Positions 33,601-46,165 of a stretch of DNA of 64,000 nt are shown piece after piece. Below the pieces are notes generated by a model, which saw nothing but the letters and a program-made list of their open reading frames with translations, searched no databases and was not told where the DNA came from. Origin of the DNA: Petrolisthes cinctipes (taxonomy: Eukaryota; Arthropoda; Malacostraca; Decapoda; Porcellanidae). The stretch's first letter is position 1, and every line of letters begins with the position of its first letter. The stretch spans positions 453,501 to 517,500 of the forward strand of contig JAWQEG010001429.1 of assembly GCA_033782935.1 (NCBI GenBank), written 5' to 3'. Position numbers and translations under genes: made by a program.

Positions 33601-35286
33601 GGCCATAGGTTTCTATTGTTTTGACTCGAACTCGAACACACAAAAGAGTGCATCGGCGTTTGTGGAGAGGAGACGCGGATCCCAGCGACGAGTGGCGGCG
33701 AATTGTATTTTAGACCCGGGATACATGGACCACATGTGGTACCTCGGTGGCCAGCAAATTTTCCCACCTCTATTGGGTCTCAATATGACCGCCACTGGGA
33801 CCGTCGTTTCCATGTCGCCGCCAGCTGTACACACTGCCCAATCTGCAACTTAACCACAAATCGCCGTTATCAGCAACGGAAGTACCACTTGTGTCGTCTT
33901 TGGGGTTCCGACAACAAAGCGCCCGTGTGTCCGGGACCTTAGAAGGGAGGATATTGCTGGAGAGAAGAAGGGGTGGAAGTTGAGGAGGGAGAGTGTAGGT
34001 GGAGCTTTTCATACGTCACAGACAACACGTCACTATTTGTGTTCGTTTCCATGTCTGGCAAATCCAGTTTATGCTTCTTGGTATAGGCACAAGTGTCTTT
34101 ATAATTCACAATTAGTGATTCACAATATCCTTAAGAATTAGGACACTGTGTGTACTAAACTCTAGCGAACGCTCGTACTGATACGAGTGTTCGTTACAGA
34201 GTTAATCTGAAAAAACGAGCTTGCAATGTCTCTGAAATCCTTAGTAGTATTGCTATGAAAATAGAGGAAGAAGATAAAGGGATGTAACGGAGGGGTAAGT
34301 GATCAAGGATATAGGGCAGTGCAAGGTCATTGTTGAGAATGTTTCCAAACATAAGAAAAATACGTTGTCTAGGGACAGATCAGAACTTTGTACAGCGTTA
34401 GTAGTTGGGAGGACGTGAATATTCCTTCGAAATCTGAAAACTATATCGTGTTTCTTGTATGCACTTCAAGCTATGGCAGTTATGTGAGGTTTCCAGGAAA
34501 GATTAGATGTGACAGTGACAACTATCATATTTATAGAAGACTCTGATTGTAACAGTGGATTTTGAAAGAACTGATTATCTGAAGGAGAATGTTTAAAAGA
34601 AATGATGCAGACATGGTTGAAATTATTTTTCCAACATGTATCGGTTCCCCCATTCTCAATACATACATATAGCTTTGTTTTGTAGAACTATGTCGTTTCC
34701 TAACTCCTGAAGACCACTTTGCAATAATTAACTTTACGTCCATCCGAAACAGAATTGTTTGCCGCAAAAAACGAAGATCGAGAAACTTAATTTGGACCAG
34801 GATAGTTCCTTGACAAGGTCTATTAAAAGTACTAATCTATGTAAGTTGACAGTCCTTATACTATGAATTTGGATACGGCATTTGCCTTGACACATACCTG
34901 GGTAAAGTTGACCTGGTACATCTTGCATTTGGCAAACTTGCCAGTGGTCTCGTCCTTGGGCACTGTGAGTTCCTTGATCTGCTCCAAGGTGAGGTTGAGG
35001 TCAGAATCAAAGAGTTCATTGGGGGCAGCGCACCAGTGGGGAGGCGTGAGGGTCATAAATAGCTGACCAAAATATACAAACGCGTAGATCATATTGATGT
35101 AGCAATTGATCATGAAGAGCATCTGATGGGGACAAGAGTGATGGATGAAACAGTTATTGGTAAGAATAGGAAGGCCAATATTCTTTCATCAATTCCTTTA
35201 TTCATGCAATGCTCTACACTTACCATCTGAAAGCGCCCGAAACCTCCAATGTGAGTGAAGATGGAGTCGAAGGAAGTGATAGCCAT
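26096..35286 (-). CDS. SLC22-family organic ion transporter gene, nine recognised exons
   Basis: The gene runs on the minus strand from ATG at 35286-35284 (context CCGCCATGG) to TAA at 26098-26096. Exons: 35286-35224, 35122-34898, 31728-31621, 29269-29098, 28350-28224, 27863-27757, 27471-27257, 26802-26621, 26269-26096. All joins have GT/AG borders, and phases match across the last six exons and across the first three. Family hallmarks are the N-terminal FTHIGGFGRFQ, the P-HWC motif and CINGW-YD in the first extracellular loop, the WVVPESARWLLSKGR block after TM6, EKVGRR and the C-terminal LPETLNQILPDTLEDGE. SLC22 proteins carry organic cations, anions or carnitine across the plasma membrane. 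Recognised exons give about 457 residues; a family member has about 550, and the missing part is TM2-TM4. The substrate cannot be told. Confidence 0.88.
26621..26802 (-). CDS. SLC22 exon (TM10-TM11)
   Basis: 182 bases, acceptor CCCGCAG, donor GTGAGT. It encodes YTTSIMALAVTGRFLITMSI, then QYPVEVLPTVARGTGAG and NLSGFISPYVVYL. The Y..E..PT..R motif after TM10 is conserved. The phase chosen links to the preceding exon only with this acceptor. Confidence 0.9.
27257..27471 (-). CDS. SLC22 exon (TM7-TM9)
   Basis: 215 bases, acceptor TTCTTACAG, donor GTAAGT. It completes Trp, then LVIILAYDG, HIGSNVFVSFTLVGFVELPA, DFLTMVLVEKVGRR and SITLVLSGVACLVIAAIPE. G.N.F....L.G.VE.PA and the second GRR motif are characteristic. 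Confidence 0.92.
27568..27648. repeat. (TA)n microsatellite in intron
   Basis: About 81 bp of pure AT alternation within the intron between the two TM7-region exons. Confidence 0.95.
27757..27863 (-). CDS. SLC22 exon (loop to TM7)
   Basis: 107 bases, acceptor GGTGCAG and donor GTATGT. It encodes EFGNKQKNAKNTQATALDLL, KTPVLRLR and HVLCVM, ending in TG of a split Trp codon. ALDL..TP.LR.R precedes TM7 in this family. Confidence 0.85.
28224..28350 (-). CDS. SLC22 exon (intracellular loop after TM6)
   Basis: 127 bases. It starts with G completing Trp, then VVPESARWLLSKGRSKETVD and a helical loop ending LIRELE. The W..PES.RWL...GR block is the best-conserved SLC22 signature. Donor GTCAGA is non-optimal but phase-compatible. 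Confidence 0.92.
29098..29269 (-). CDS. SLC22 exon (TM5 end to TM6)
   Basis: 172 bases, acceptor TGGCCAG, donor GTGAGT. It encodes LEYVSSEYRTIMANVPIMIF, then LPW-type residues (AMPWLALYLHDW), and ends in the first two bases of a Trp codon completed by the next exon. EYV...YR and the LHDW motif are typical. A mariner-like MITE lies 72 bp upstream in the intron. Confidence 0.88.
29341..29817. mobile_element. Mariner-like MITE, long palindrome, in intron
   Basis: It starts CAGGGTGTCCCTCGACTTTC and ends with the complementary GGAAATTCGAGGGACACCCTG. The inverted arms continue inward past AATGAAAGTAGATGTATTT and GTATGGCAACAC to cover almost the whole 477 bp. TA flanks both ends (29339-29340, 29818-29819), the target duplication of Tc1/mariner elements. 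It is non-coding. Confidence 0.8.
29822..31312. other. Intronic DNA; coding for TM2-TM4 expected but mostly not found
   Basis: Apart from the tentative exon at 30380-30458, this AT-rich stretch shows no match on the minus strand to the W.LVC segment or TM2-TM4 expected here. Confidence 0.4.
30380..30458 (-). CDS. Tentative SLC22 exon (TM5 region)
   Basis: It encodes NPSIFLWLGANTETLTGV, then CGLLMVWA, between AAAG and a weak donor GTTAAC. Its end phase (one base, C) joins the TG at the start of the next exon to read ...VWALLEYVSSEYRT, a good match to the family's TM5/TM6 border. Splice signals are weak, so the borders are uncertain. Confidence 0.45.
31313..31359 (-). CDS. Tentative SLC22 exon (TM3/TM4 loop region)
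   Basis: 47 bases between a good acceptor (TTATCTTACCCAG) and GTTAAT. One frame gives DFFGR..., resembling the family's D.FGRR loop; another gives the hydrophobic LLWTLVVLASTIVS. No frame satisfies both sequence and phase with its neighbours, so it may be a decayed exon or chance. Confidence 0.2.
31621..31728 (-). CDS. SLC22 exon 3 (extracellular loop end)
   Basis: 36 codons, phase 0 at both ends, acceptor CTGCAG, donor GTAATT. It contains TWPNTTCINGWTYDFSLYY and PTITSQ. The C.NGW.YD motif is conserved before TM2. The expected next residues (W.LVC and TM2) are not found adjacent and must lie in a further exon. Confidence 0.85.
32404..32910. repeat. Minisatellite, unit of about 28-36 bp
   Basis: About 17 tandem units of the form (CATA)n-CATATTACTCTAGTGTGA, where unit length varies mainly through the number of CATA/TACA tetramers. 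Point variants such as TTATTCTAG recur in neighbouring units, showing local duplication. It lies in the intron between SLC22 exons 2 and 3. Confidence 0.9.
33184..34015. other. GC-rich island with short inverted repeat in intron
   Basis: Markedly GC-richer than its surroundings. GGACACATGGGCACTTTGTGGTCG-like sequence at about 33544-33567 recurs inverted at about 33909-33932 with 21 of 24 positions matching. Overlapping frames of 70-107 codons occur on both strands, but none has a recognised domain. It may be a non-autonomous element of about 400 bp; no target duplication was found. Confidence 0.35.
34016..34897. other. Intronic DNA, nothing recognised
   Basis: No domain-bearing frame or repeat structure is seen on either strand. 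Confidence 0.4.
34898..35122 (-). CDS. SLC22 exon 2 (TM1 and extracellular loop)
   Basis: 75 codons, phase 0 at both ends, acceptor CATCAG and donor GTATGT. It encodes TM1 (MLFMINCYINMIYAFVYFGQLF), then TPPHWC and a charged loop with a glycosylation sequon NLT, the usual position for the large glycosylated loop of SLC22 proteins. Confidence 0.88.
35224..35286 (-). CDS. SLC22 exon 1 (start codon)
   Basis: 21 codons, MAITSFDSIFTHIGGFGRFQM, then the donor GTAAGT at 35223. The N-terminal pattern with a short amphipathic start and G.FG..Q before TM1 is standard for the family. It ends in phase 0. Confidence 0.85.
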
Positions 35287-35757
35287 GGCGGAGGAGGGTG
35301 GGGGATGAGGGAGGTTCGGTAGGAATGAGAGAGATGGCGAAAATGGTGTAGAATCCAGTACTTGGAGAGTAGGAGGTGTGTTCAGGCAGGAACGTGTGAA
35401 GTAAGAGATATCCTGAGGCTGGGAAAGGAAGTGTGAAAAGTATGAAGGGCAGGGAATGGTGGTATGAGGAATGTGGTGAGGAGGAGAGAGATGGTGTGAA
35501 TACGTTGGGAAAAGGTATGGGAAAGATGTGAAGGACACAGAAACTCAGAATGAAGAACGAGAAGGGGTCAGAGAATGGGAAGAACAAAGAATAGGTAGGA
35601 ATGGGGTGGGTTGATGAGGTGTACCCATGTCAGGCCAAACCGTATGTCTCCAAATCCCTGTAAAGCAATGGTCATCAAACATGTACTCTGATATAATATA
35701 TATCTATGCAATATTCAACTTAGACAACAATATTATCACTCCTGAGAGGTCGAAACA

Positions 35758-35792
<35 letters not shown>

Positions 35793-36060
35793 AGTAAGTG
35801 AAACTGACACCTGAATGAAATTATTAGATCTTACCATATTATCCAAGTAACCCAACAGACACCCACATCACAGGAACATAAAAAACGCATTCACAGCAAC
35901 AGGAAAGAATTCACTGCATGATTAAAGTCATCCAACGTACCAGAATCAAACACTGGACATGGCAACCCATTCCACTTCCTAACAAACATAGCATAGAGTT
36001 ACGGCCAATCTGTCCCGTCAAACACCGTTCCAAACCCATATTAAACACATGGGCCACAAC
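35287..36060. other. Upstream region of the SLC22 gene
   Basis: No TATA box is obvious near the start codon on the minus strand. An (ATT)n run lies at about 35758-35790. A promoter must be somewhere here or beyond if there is an untranslated first exon; it cannot be located by eye. Confidence 0.3.
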
Positions 36061-37008
<948 letters not shown>

Positions 37009-37537
37009 GGTGTATTGTTATGGGTATTCATAATTAAGATTTTGTGTTATTCATTGACTTGAATTAGGTTTCGATATGTTTGTAATTGCTTTGCTGTAAC
37101 TGCTTGTTTGTAGTTGTCACCAACCATTTAGGGAAACAGAGTATTTGACGTCACGTATAAAATTAATTTAATGCAGCTGAGTCAGAGTCAAGGATATTCT
37201 TGTTAACACAGTGTAAGTCACGTTCACTAAGAATAAGTATATGTATATAAGTTTATTAATGTTAATATATTTGTAAATACCCTTAATCAAAGTTTTCGAT
37301 CATCTGTTTATATATACTTAGATTTTTAAAGGGTTTTGGGAAACTGTTGATATAATAAATTATAGAGATTAAAAATTTTCATAGTTGTCTGCGTGTCTGA
37401 CCCTGAGGCACCGAACAACAAGAGGGCTTGACTTATCGTATTTTAAAAAAAGATTTTTTATCTGATAAAAAGATATTGCCGACACATCAACTTTACTCAG
37501 CGGTAACGTATGAACAAAACGCATATATATATATATT

Positions 37538-37897
<360 letters not shown>

Positions 37898-38013
37898 TTT
37901 GTTCATACGTTACCGCTGAGTAAAGTTCATGTGCCGAGTGGAAGTGTCGGCAATATCTTTTTATCAGATAAAAAATCTATTTTTAAAATACGATAAGTCA
38001 AGCCCTCTTGTTA

Positions 38014-38909
38014 ACACTTGTTTTGTCGGGAGTAAGTAAGACCACATATAATTTATTGCCATTTTCCAAAGATGAGGTTCTGAGTATGAATTATAAAAGC
38101 ATGTTCATAAGTTAAAAGAAGATTATAACAGGAAAACATACCAGAAAAAGGGAAAGACTGGACGAAATACTGGAAAAGAGAGGATATATTTTGAAAAATA
38201 TAGAAGGGAAAGTATGACAGAAAGGAGGAGAATCTATTTTCAGAAAAGCAAGGCAACATTGTGTAAAGACGACTCTGCCCAAAGAACCCCATGTGTCATT
38301 ATTTGCTGACCCCCTTAAGACCAGAGCCACTTCCTTTCAATTTTTCGACTGTCCCTCCTTTCCGTCTATTTCAATAATGCTTGCTTTCCTTGACCCAAAC
38401 TTCATTTTGACTTTTTTTTTTTCTGCATTACTAGCAATAATTCAAGCTTCTAAACAATCTAAGTTATGAATTATCTTGAAGTGTGTAAGCTGAGCGGTTC
38501 GTATAGTAGAGTGTTAGATTTTAAGTTATGGTCGTGAGGGTATAGTACTGATGACGGGTGTTAATATCATGGGTTTTTTTGGGAAAAACTACATATGGTA
38601 TATATTCATTTACATGGTAAGCCTCTCACACATAGGCTACAGCAAAATTATGGTATTCCTCCCTTTACAGTGTATAGATTCAACAGATGCAATTGCAACA
38701 TCAGAGCCACTCCTCTCCCGCACCAATGCACTCCCAACCCATCCTCCATTCTATCTCCCCCAAACACTTCTTCCCTCACTCACCTGTGCTCTCCTTATTC
38801 TCTTCCCCCATCCCCACCTCGACAGGAGCCACTAAACAGGAGTGAGGGGCTTCTTCCCCGTACCACAACCGAGAAGGCACTAAGCAGAGCGTGACTCTGC
38901 ACGAGTCAG
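38014..38909. other. No gene seen
   Basis: Short frames only. A pyrimidine-rich stretch at 38700-38820 gives Pro/Leu-rich frames without a domain. Confidence 0.35.
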
Positions 38910-39105
38910 ATAGTGTCATCATGTCTGGCTAACATTCTGTTGAATAATGTATATACAGTCGAGCTAAAAAAATCGCTGGTAACCTTGACTGAGGAAGGAA
39001 TCAGAGTAGGTGGTAGAAGAGTAACATGATACAATGATCCACCTACAATGGGGGGCCATATGACCTCGCTGTTGCAGTGCCTAATATCAATCACTCAATC
39101 AATCC
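38910..39105 (+). repeat. 196-bp repeat with (ATCA)n tail, plus orientation
   Basis: The inverted partner of 37538-37733, nearly identical. It ends CCTAATATCAATCACTCAATC, a tetranucleotide-like tail. Confidence 0.7.
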
Positions 39106-41341
39106 ACTTACAATGACACCTTCCACACACAGATTAAGCAACATATATGACACGAACATCATGAAACGTGATCGTGAATTTACTAGCTCGAGTGTACGTC
39201 GACACTGATGCAATAATTCCTTAATCTATTCAGTAATGTCTACGTTGACAAAGATAATATCAAGTTATGTTTGAGTCATGAGTGTGTCTGCATTTTTTTC
39301 ATTTTTCAATATTTTTTTTTTTTCGACATATTTCTATTAAGTTGTGTGAGAAGCAACTTAATGCTATATCGTAGGTAAAATATAGGTAATATTTATTGAT
39401 TATTCTGCCCAAGGAACTTGAATTTGATTATATTTTCCCAGGTGATTAAGTCTGTCTGCGATAATATTATCCAAAATAACTTACTATATGATACCTATGA
39501 CATATGTTATGAAAAATATTTTCAACTTTAAAAGCAAGACGTTGTTCACTGAAACAAAACTTTGTCCCACACAAAACCTCTTCATATCCAACTACACTGA
39601 ATATCTGGGACATTTCCACCTACTCAAACTAAGCTTGTTGTGAGCATATGAACTATTGTGTCAGAGTGTGTGTATTATAATAAAGGAGAAGCAGCACAAT
39701 CAGCATCTTGCAATTTTTTGAAGTTGCATCTGCTTGTGTGTGGGTAATTCCAAAGCGTTGATGGCATTTTGTTCTTTTATTAACATAACTATCATTAAAT
39801 TTCAACAATATAGGATAATTTAGCGCAACATGCAACAGGATATAAGAAGACTGAACATGTACAGTCCCAAGCAAAAGTTCTCAACATTCTCTGATTGCAT
39901 AATGTTCCTGATTTTAGAACACAGATTTTTACTTCGTCCTTCATTCATGCTAACGAAGATACAAGTGAAGAAATCCATGTCGACGGAATGTTTGTTACAG
40001 TGCGGTTGAAATTGGTGCAGTGTAACCTGACTTGTCTGATGCGAGAATGGCGCTATTTATTCACCTTGACGTGAACGCATCGGCCCTCTAGAGCTGTGTA
40101 GATATAATTTTGACATTTGTCCCCACATGCATTTCATTTATCGGTAAGTTAAGGAATTATATATTTGGAACCAGCGCATTCTAGTTTGCTTACAGAAAAC
40201 TCCGAGTCTGGAGTCTAAAGTTCCTTTTGTTTTGGCCAACCAGATACCGATATCAATCTAGTCCTAGGCCAAGTCAAATCACAAGCCAGTTAGAGTTCAT
40301 CTGCATATCCTAGAATGTCTTTTTCTGGTTGTGGAAGCTCAGTTAAGGCTAAACGTTTATTATGAATTTTTTCCCTTTCATAATATGGAGCGTTATCAGT
40401 ACTCTATATTAAAGAATTGTAGCCCCTACATGTATACTGTAATTGTATCACAACAGTCAAATTGGCTTAAGCTCAGGTCCGGTAATAATATTCACAAAAT
40501 AAACACTACTGATTCTTCCATACTGTCCCACAAAACTGCAGCAACTATACTGAGGGACTGTTTGGTGATACAGCTTGGATTGATCAGTGGCCTATATCAC
40601 ACATACCCTGAAAAATTACAGATATCAAGAGATTGATGGATGACAAGTCAATGTTGCTGAATCATGCTACTCTGAGTACTGACGACATGAGTCTCACCAT
40701 GTGGTAGTTGTGGTAACTGTACTGCTTTAGTCAAAAGTTTATTACCCTCCCATGCAGGACGTATGTAGAGAAGTAAAGTTAGCCAGTCTCCGTTGTACAA
40801 TGGTTTTGGTGTGTTGTTTTCATACCAGCTAAAATGCAGTACCGTATTTGGGTATTCCTTGACACAACAATGGCAATGAAGCCATAGAAAGATGCCGATG
40901 ATATACCAAGGAATCCAGAGAGTAGCCTATAAATGGAGGAATACACAGGAAAGTTTCATACCATCCATATGTTTTGCTTCCCAATCCTCTCCTACCACAG
41001 ATTTTTGTGCTGAAAATCATGGCAGTCTCTCAACTAACTGGCATTACAAGCAGTTTATTACTGATTTTCCTATATTCTTTCACACTATTTCTTATCGATT
41101 GTATAACTTTATCAGTTATAGTTTTATATTTCTTCTTATTATTATTCTTGTTCTACTTATTCAAACTGGTGTTGTTCTTATATTCCTTCCCCCACTTTTG
41201 CTCTTTCTCCTATTCATGTTCTTACTCCTACTACTGATTCTGTTTTGCTTCTTTTTTTTTACTTCTGGTGCTACGATAAATTTTTAATGGGGTTGGCGTG
41301 GCAGGTGATGATCTTATGCCGTGGAAGGTTTCAGTGTTGCT
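39106..41341. other. No gene seen
   Basis: AT-rich DNA with unsupported frames up to 131 codons that are low complexity (Leu/Phe/Ile-rich at 41050-41280). TACAGTCCCAAGCAAAAGTTC at 39860-39880 resembles a Tc1-type end but has no partner. Confidence 0.35.
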
Positions 41342-41785
41342 GAGGGGCTTACGTGTGGCTTTGTTGACATGGGTGTGAAGGAATTAATGATTGTCGGTTT
41401 TATTCTCATTCTCTCTCTTCCAAGGTCTTATCATCCCCTCTCTTCTTCTCCCCTCTACATTCTTGAATTACCCTCTCTTTCCATTTATCTTCCTGTTTCT
41501 CCCTAACACCATTTTCCCGTTCTTTTCTGCACAATACAATACAGACACTTTTCTACAACACTTTCATTTTCACTTCTCGCCTACACCCGCCTCGTCTCCT
41601 CCACTGTCTATGCAACTCTTTCCCTCACTTCTTCCTCTTGTGGTATCCTCCCGGTGTTCTCTGCATCCGAATTAAGGTCCTGGAACGTGCTGTTGCTGTA
41701 AGTGTATTGCTCCATATCTCTGTCACCATCCTCGTTCCTGGATCTTTAGGGGAATTAAGTTTAGAGAAAATTTTATCATGAACAA
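41342..41785. repeat. 440-bp dispersed repeat, copy 2
   Basis: Same orientation as 25514-25953 and ending at the identical ATCATGAACAA. Small indels separate the copies. Here it is not attached to a LINE. Confidence 0.7.
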
Positions 41786-42406
41786 TTACTTTAAACCCCA
41801 AAATGACAACACAGAGATTTACCCATTAACCCTCATCACCTACACATTTTCCCTTAACATTTCTATTTCACATAAATTACAGTAATAATATAATATCTGT
41901 TTATAATTCCTAACATGAAGAAAAAAGAGGATTCTCGCTTACTCCTACACTAATTTATACTCCCTGTTTCTCCCACGTCACAACACACCAGTTACTATTC
42001 AGGCCCAACCACCACCGAGATATAGTCCAAGTCACTGCTGGTAGAATACTAATTCCTCTAACTTGGGGAAAACACCTTGTAAACTTCGGAACGATTCCCT
42101 GAGGTTTCAGTCCGGACCTTCCAGGACAGTTCACAGTTCATATTTCCAGTCGGGAACAATCCCTTAGATGTCAGACTGGACTCCTGGGAGGTTCGTACTA
42201 CTTGTTCCGGTTTCAAGTCAGATTGTTTAAAAGGGGGGGGGGGGCGTAACAGTATATACTGAATAGCAAGAGATAGAGAGAAAAAAAAAACGAGGTTCTA
42301 GAGTGATAGTGTGTGTGTGTGTCTGTGTACTGAGAGAGAGAGAGAGAAAGAGAGAACAAGGAGCTAGAGCAGGTTGCTTGTTGTCCATAAAGAGAGATAA
42401 GGTCAA
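41786..42406. other. Mostly unassigned; possible end of an LTR element near 42228-42245
   Basis: AAAAGGGGGGGGGGGG (42228-42243) followed by CGTAACAGTATATACTG looks like a polypurine tract and a decayed LTR start. The putative LTR would be cut by LINE copy A at 42407. A (GT)n and a (GA)n run lie at 42308-42350. No coding sequence is seen. Confidence 0.25.
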
Positions 42407-42686
42407 CTTTTTTTTTTTTTTTATTAATTGCACCGTAGCATCAATCAACAGGCAGGCAACAATACATACGGGTAGGTGGGACCCATGAGAATTCAATGAC
42501 TACACACACACACACACATCACGAAAACATAACAGAATGGAGCACAAGCATAAAGACAAATATTTACATTATGACTTATTTAAATCCACCAAAACGAGGG
42601 TGGCGTACCAGAAGTTCCTCCAGAACCTGATGGTTCAGAAGGTGTCGACAAACCACATCAAGTAGCAGGCCCCGGGGCAGCAAGTG

Positions 42687-44815
42687 TCAGACAGTGGGGC
42701 AGGCCAGGCAATAGTGCTCTATAGTGTTAGCACGAGGCGCTCGACACAAGTGACACTCAGTGAAGGGAGGCTCACACTGCATCCCAGCAACCTGCCACAG
42801 TGGCCGGTAGCCAAGCCTCAAACGAGCAGAGACTACATTGTGCCTCCGAACCATGGGGCCTCGACAACGGTAGGAATATTTGTGATGGCAGACAGACTCG
42901 TAATGTGTGATAGAGATGTTGAAGGGCCTCTCTGCATCACTGTGTCGCCGTACAGGGAGGAGAGCGGCGGAGCGGACTTTAGAGAGGTAACATGTCAGGG
43001 AGACAGAACGTCCAACACCACGAGGAGGCAGATGGCAGGCTTCCTTTGCGAGTCTGTCAACTGTACCATTGTGACGTAAACCTACGTGGGATGGCACCCA
43101 TAAAACTTTGACAATCAAGTTACGATGACGCAATAAAGCCAAAAAAAGATAAAATCTGCTGAATAACAGTAGAGTGTGTGGGCTGAACACTAGAGAGGGA
43201 ATGAAGGGCAGGTTTGGAGTCGCAGGAAATGGCAGCATTCACTCCACTTTGACAAACAAGACTAACAGCATCCAGAATGGCATACAGTTCACACAATGTT
43301 AAGCTAGATTGGTTACAGAGACAACGGCCAACCCAGTCCTCTGGAGGTGACACCATGTCAGGTGAGAAGATGGCACAACCTGCTGTACCATCCACTTGCA
43401 ATGAGCCATCAGTGTAGAGGCAGTATGGATCTGTGATGGAGGACGTCACTGTTTCTATGTGTTCCAGAGCCAACTGCCACTGTAGAGAAGGCAGTTCCGA
43501 CTTGGAAGTAGGTGTGAAGCTCACATCAGGTGTTGGTAGCATCCACAGAGGGGGCCCTGGGGGGACGTCTGCCACCATTATATCTATATTAATACTAAGG
43601 AGCATAGAGGAAACAGACCTTATAAGAGTACGTCCAGCAGGCAGTATGGGAGGGACCGGGTAGTTTGGTCTAAGAGAAGTCCTGACTAACTGAGAGTAAT
43701 GGGGTAAAAGATGTGGAAAATGGAGGCACTTGACAGTGAAGCAAGTAACACTAGAATAATTTCTCTCCATTAACGGGGGAAGACGCAACTCACGCTGCAT
43801 GTTCACTATCCTGGTCGACATTGGACACCCGAGAATTATTCTCATTGCTCTGTTCTGAAATATTTCTAAAGTTTCCAAAGTAGCCCTGGGAAGTTCAATC
43901 AGAGCAGGGGAGAGGTAACCAACAACTGAACGGATAAAAGCAATATAGATAGTCCTGGCTACTGGGATGGAGATGCTCAAGGAGTTGTTAGTGAGCCATT
44001 GAAGTGGTGTAAGTCGGCGCTGGAGATAACCCAATAAGTCCTGGACAATGGGATGGTCTTGAGGTCTGGCAGGGATAATCGGCCAAATTATTGGCTGGCG
44101 CACCCAGGTAGCGATACTGGGAACACATGGGAATGACAGTCCCTCCAATCGTAAACACTGGCTTAGCTTGAGGAAGGCGGCAGGTGAATATTCTGCCCTT
44201 ATCTGGGGAGACAATAGTGCCACAGTGAGAGGAGGCCACAGAGAAGGAGTCAAGAAACCGCTGGAGATCCCTCTGTGAGGTAGAATGAACACAGATATCA
44301 TCAGCATAGCACGTAATTGTAGTTCCAGGTATATCAGGGAGAGAAGTGAGCAGCCGATGCATCAGAATATTAAATAACAATAGGCTGAGAACACCCCCTT
44401 GAGGTGTACCAAGATGAAAAGTGCGCAAAGGACTGAGTGCACCACTGAAAAACACACAGGAGGTCCTGTTACTCAGGTAGCCCCGAATCCACCATAATAG
44501 ATTACCCTTTATCCCATAGTCAACCAGTTGATCCAAAATGATGTCTCTATTAGCAACATCGAAGGCACTTCGAAGGTCAATGAAGGCCACCACACTGTCC
44601 CTGTTAAGGCGAGTGTACAAGTCGACAAGGCAGTGGTGTGTGCTCCGCTGGGGAAGGAAACCAAACAGCCATGGAGAAAGGCGATCCTGCAGTCTGTACA
44701 TGAGACGATTGAGTAAGATTCCATAACCTTACAAAAACAGGAAGTCAAGGAAATAGGCCTGAACTTCACAGTGCCGGGCTTAGGGATGGGTATTATTGTG
44801 CTGCTGGTTTAGGCT
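42687..44815 (-). pseudogene. Copy A ORF2: RT and RNase H relic
   Basis: RT pieces include SAFDVANRDIILDQL, HLGTPQGGVLS and the catalytic CYADDICVHSTS (about 44310-44280). RNase H blocks include YCLYTDGSLQVDG, LCELYAILDA, SCDSKPALHSL and LWVPSHVGLRHNGTVDRLAKEA (about 43425-43020). The frame changes near 44720 (loss of 4 bases relative to copy C), 44100 and 43150. It would copy element RNA at the target site if intact. Confidence 0.85.
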
Positions 44816-45242
44816 CGTGGTACACAACCATCACGAAGACAAAGATTGTACAGCCGAAGTAGAGGGTTCCCAGGAACTTGTTGAAGTAGGCGCAGCATAG
44901 CATAAGTAATACCATCATCACCAGGGGAAGACACTCTACCCCGAGAGAGAACACGTCCTCCTCAGTTATCTCCTCTGCATCATCGTCATCATCTTGCAAC
45001 AGAGCAGACATTAGACGTAGCCGATGGACAGCAGCACGGGAAGTGAGCCCATCTTGTAAGTGGATGGGTAGACTGGCTGAGGTAGATTGTTCTGACCAGG
45101 CATCGACAAGTTGTTGGGCATAGTCAGCGGGAATGTGATGACGAGCAATGGCCGGTGTCTTTTTAACAACCCGACGGATAAGGTGCACATAGAAGCCACA
45201 CTTGTTTGCTGGTTGATGCTGTCCGTAAACCACTGCCAAGAC

Positions 45243-46165
45243 TCAGTGAGTGACTAAAGCGTCCCTAGACATCTGGTAATGATGGAGCAGGTTAATGGTT
45301 GGGTTGGCTTGAAACAATAGACCATCAAGTTCAGCCTTCTCCTTTGTCTCCAGTATACGTGCATCCAGTGTCCAGGAGTTGGCAGTATGGCGATGCTGGA
45401 GGTGTGGCCAGAAGATGTATAGCCTATAAAAGTCATGAGTAGCAGATACAAGATCAGAGTACAACTGTTCAGCTGATGATATGTCAAATGTAGGGAATAC
45501 ATGAGCCATGAATAAGATGTAAGTCGGGCAATATTTAGGGGGCACAGCAATACACAAACGAGTGGCTGAAGCACTTGACCCAGCAGTTAGAGAATAATGA
45601 AACCGAAGAGCGATGTGATCAGAGCATAAGTCTGGCACGGAGGAGCACAGAACCTGAGATGTTATCAGGCCAGACGAGAGGATGTAATCCAGAGTACCTC
45701 CTCGGCAATGAGTGGCACCGCTAGTGTCCCAGCCTGTCAGATGATGCTTGCGGACATTACATAGACATTACATAGTTGTAGTACTCCATTCCCAGGTAGA
45801 ACCTCAAATAGCTGAAAGGTCATGTCAGGATCAGTGGAGGTACGGAGAAGGCGATGTGGCAATGAGCTATGTATGTAAGCCAGAAGACCATTCCTTACCA
45901 GATGAACATATGGCACATAACCTGAGAGAGGAGGAGCTTGCCCAGCAGCGAGCGTCCGTCCTGGAAATGCTTCCTGGAGAAAAATAACACTGGGATGATG
46001 ACAAAAAACATAAGCCTTGAGTTGAGTGAGCATAGCATAACTGGTGATACAACATACATTCCAGAAGATGACATCCAGCCGGTAATCATTAGCGAACTCT
46101 GTATTTGGAGGTAGAAGTCCGGTGAGTGGGGGCAGATGAGCAACCTGGAAAAGAGGATGGACCAA
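45243..46165 (-). pseudogene. Copy A ORF2: endonuclease relic with internal deletion
   Basis: It starts with FWNVCCITSYAMLTQLKAYV and VIFLQEAFPGR, the N- and E-containing catalytic blocks of APE endonucleases. Compared with copy B, about 150 bp encoding the YMGDFIARH block are missing near 45765, removing an essential Asp/Asn. SDHIALRFHYSL survives at about 45620. Confidence 0.8.

Noticed and set aside
33530..33942. Cys-containing frames in the GC-rich island as a zinc-finger or THAP gene
   Set aside because: Cys/His spacing does not fit a known finger and no splice context or start is convincing.
40331..40636. 101-codon frame as a gene
   Set aside because: No domain, no splice signals and ordinary AT-rich composition.
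42684..43079. 131-codon plus-strand frame
   Set aside because: Antisense of the RNase H region of LINE copy A; equivalent antisense frames occur over copies B and C.
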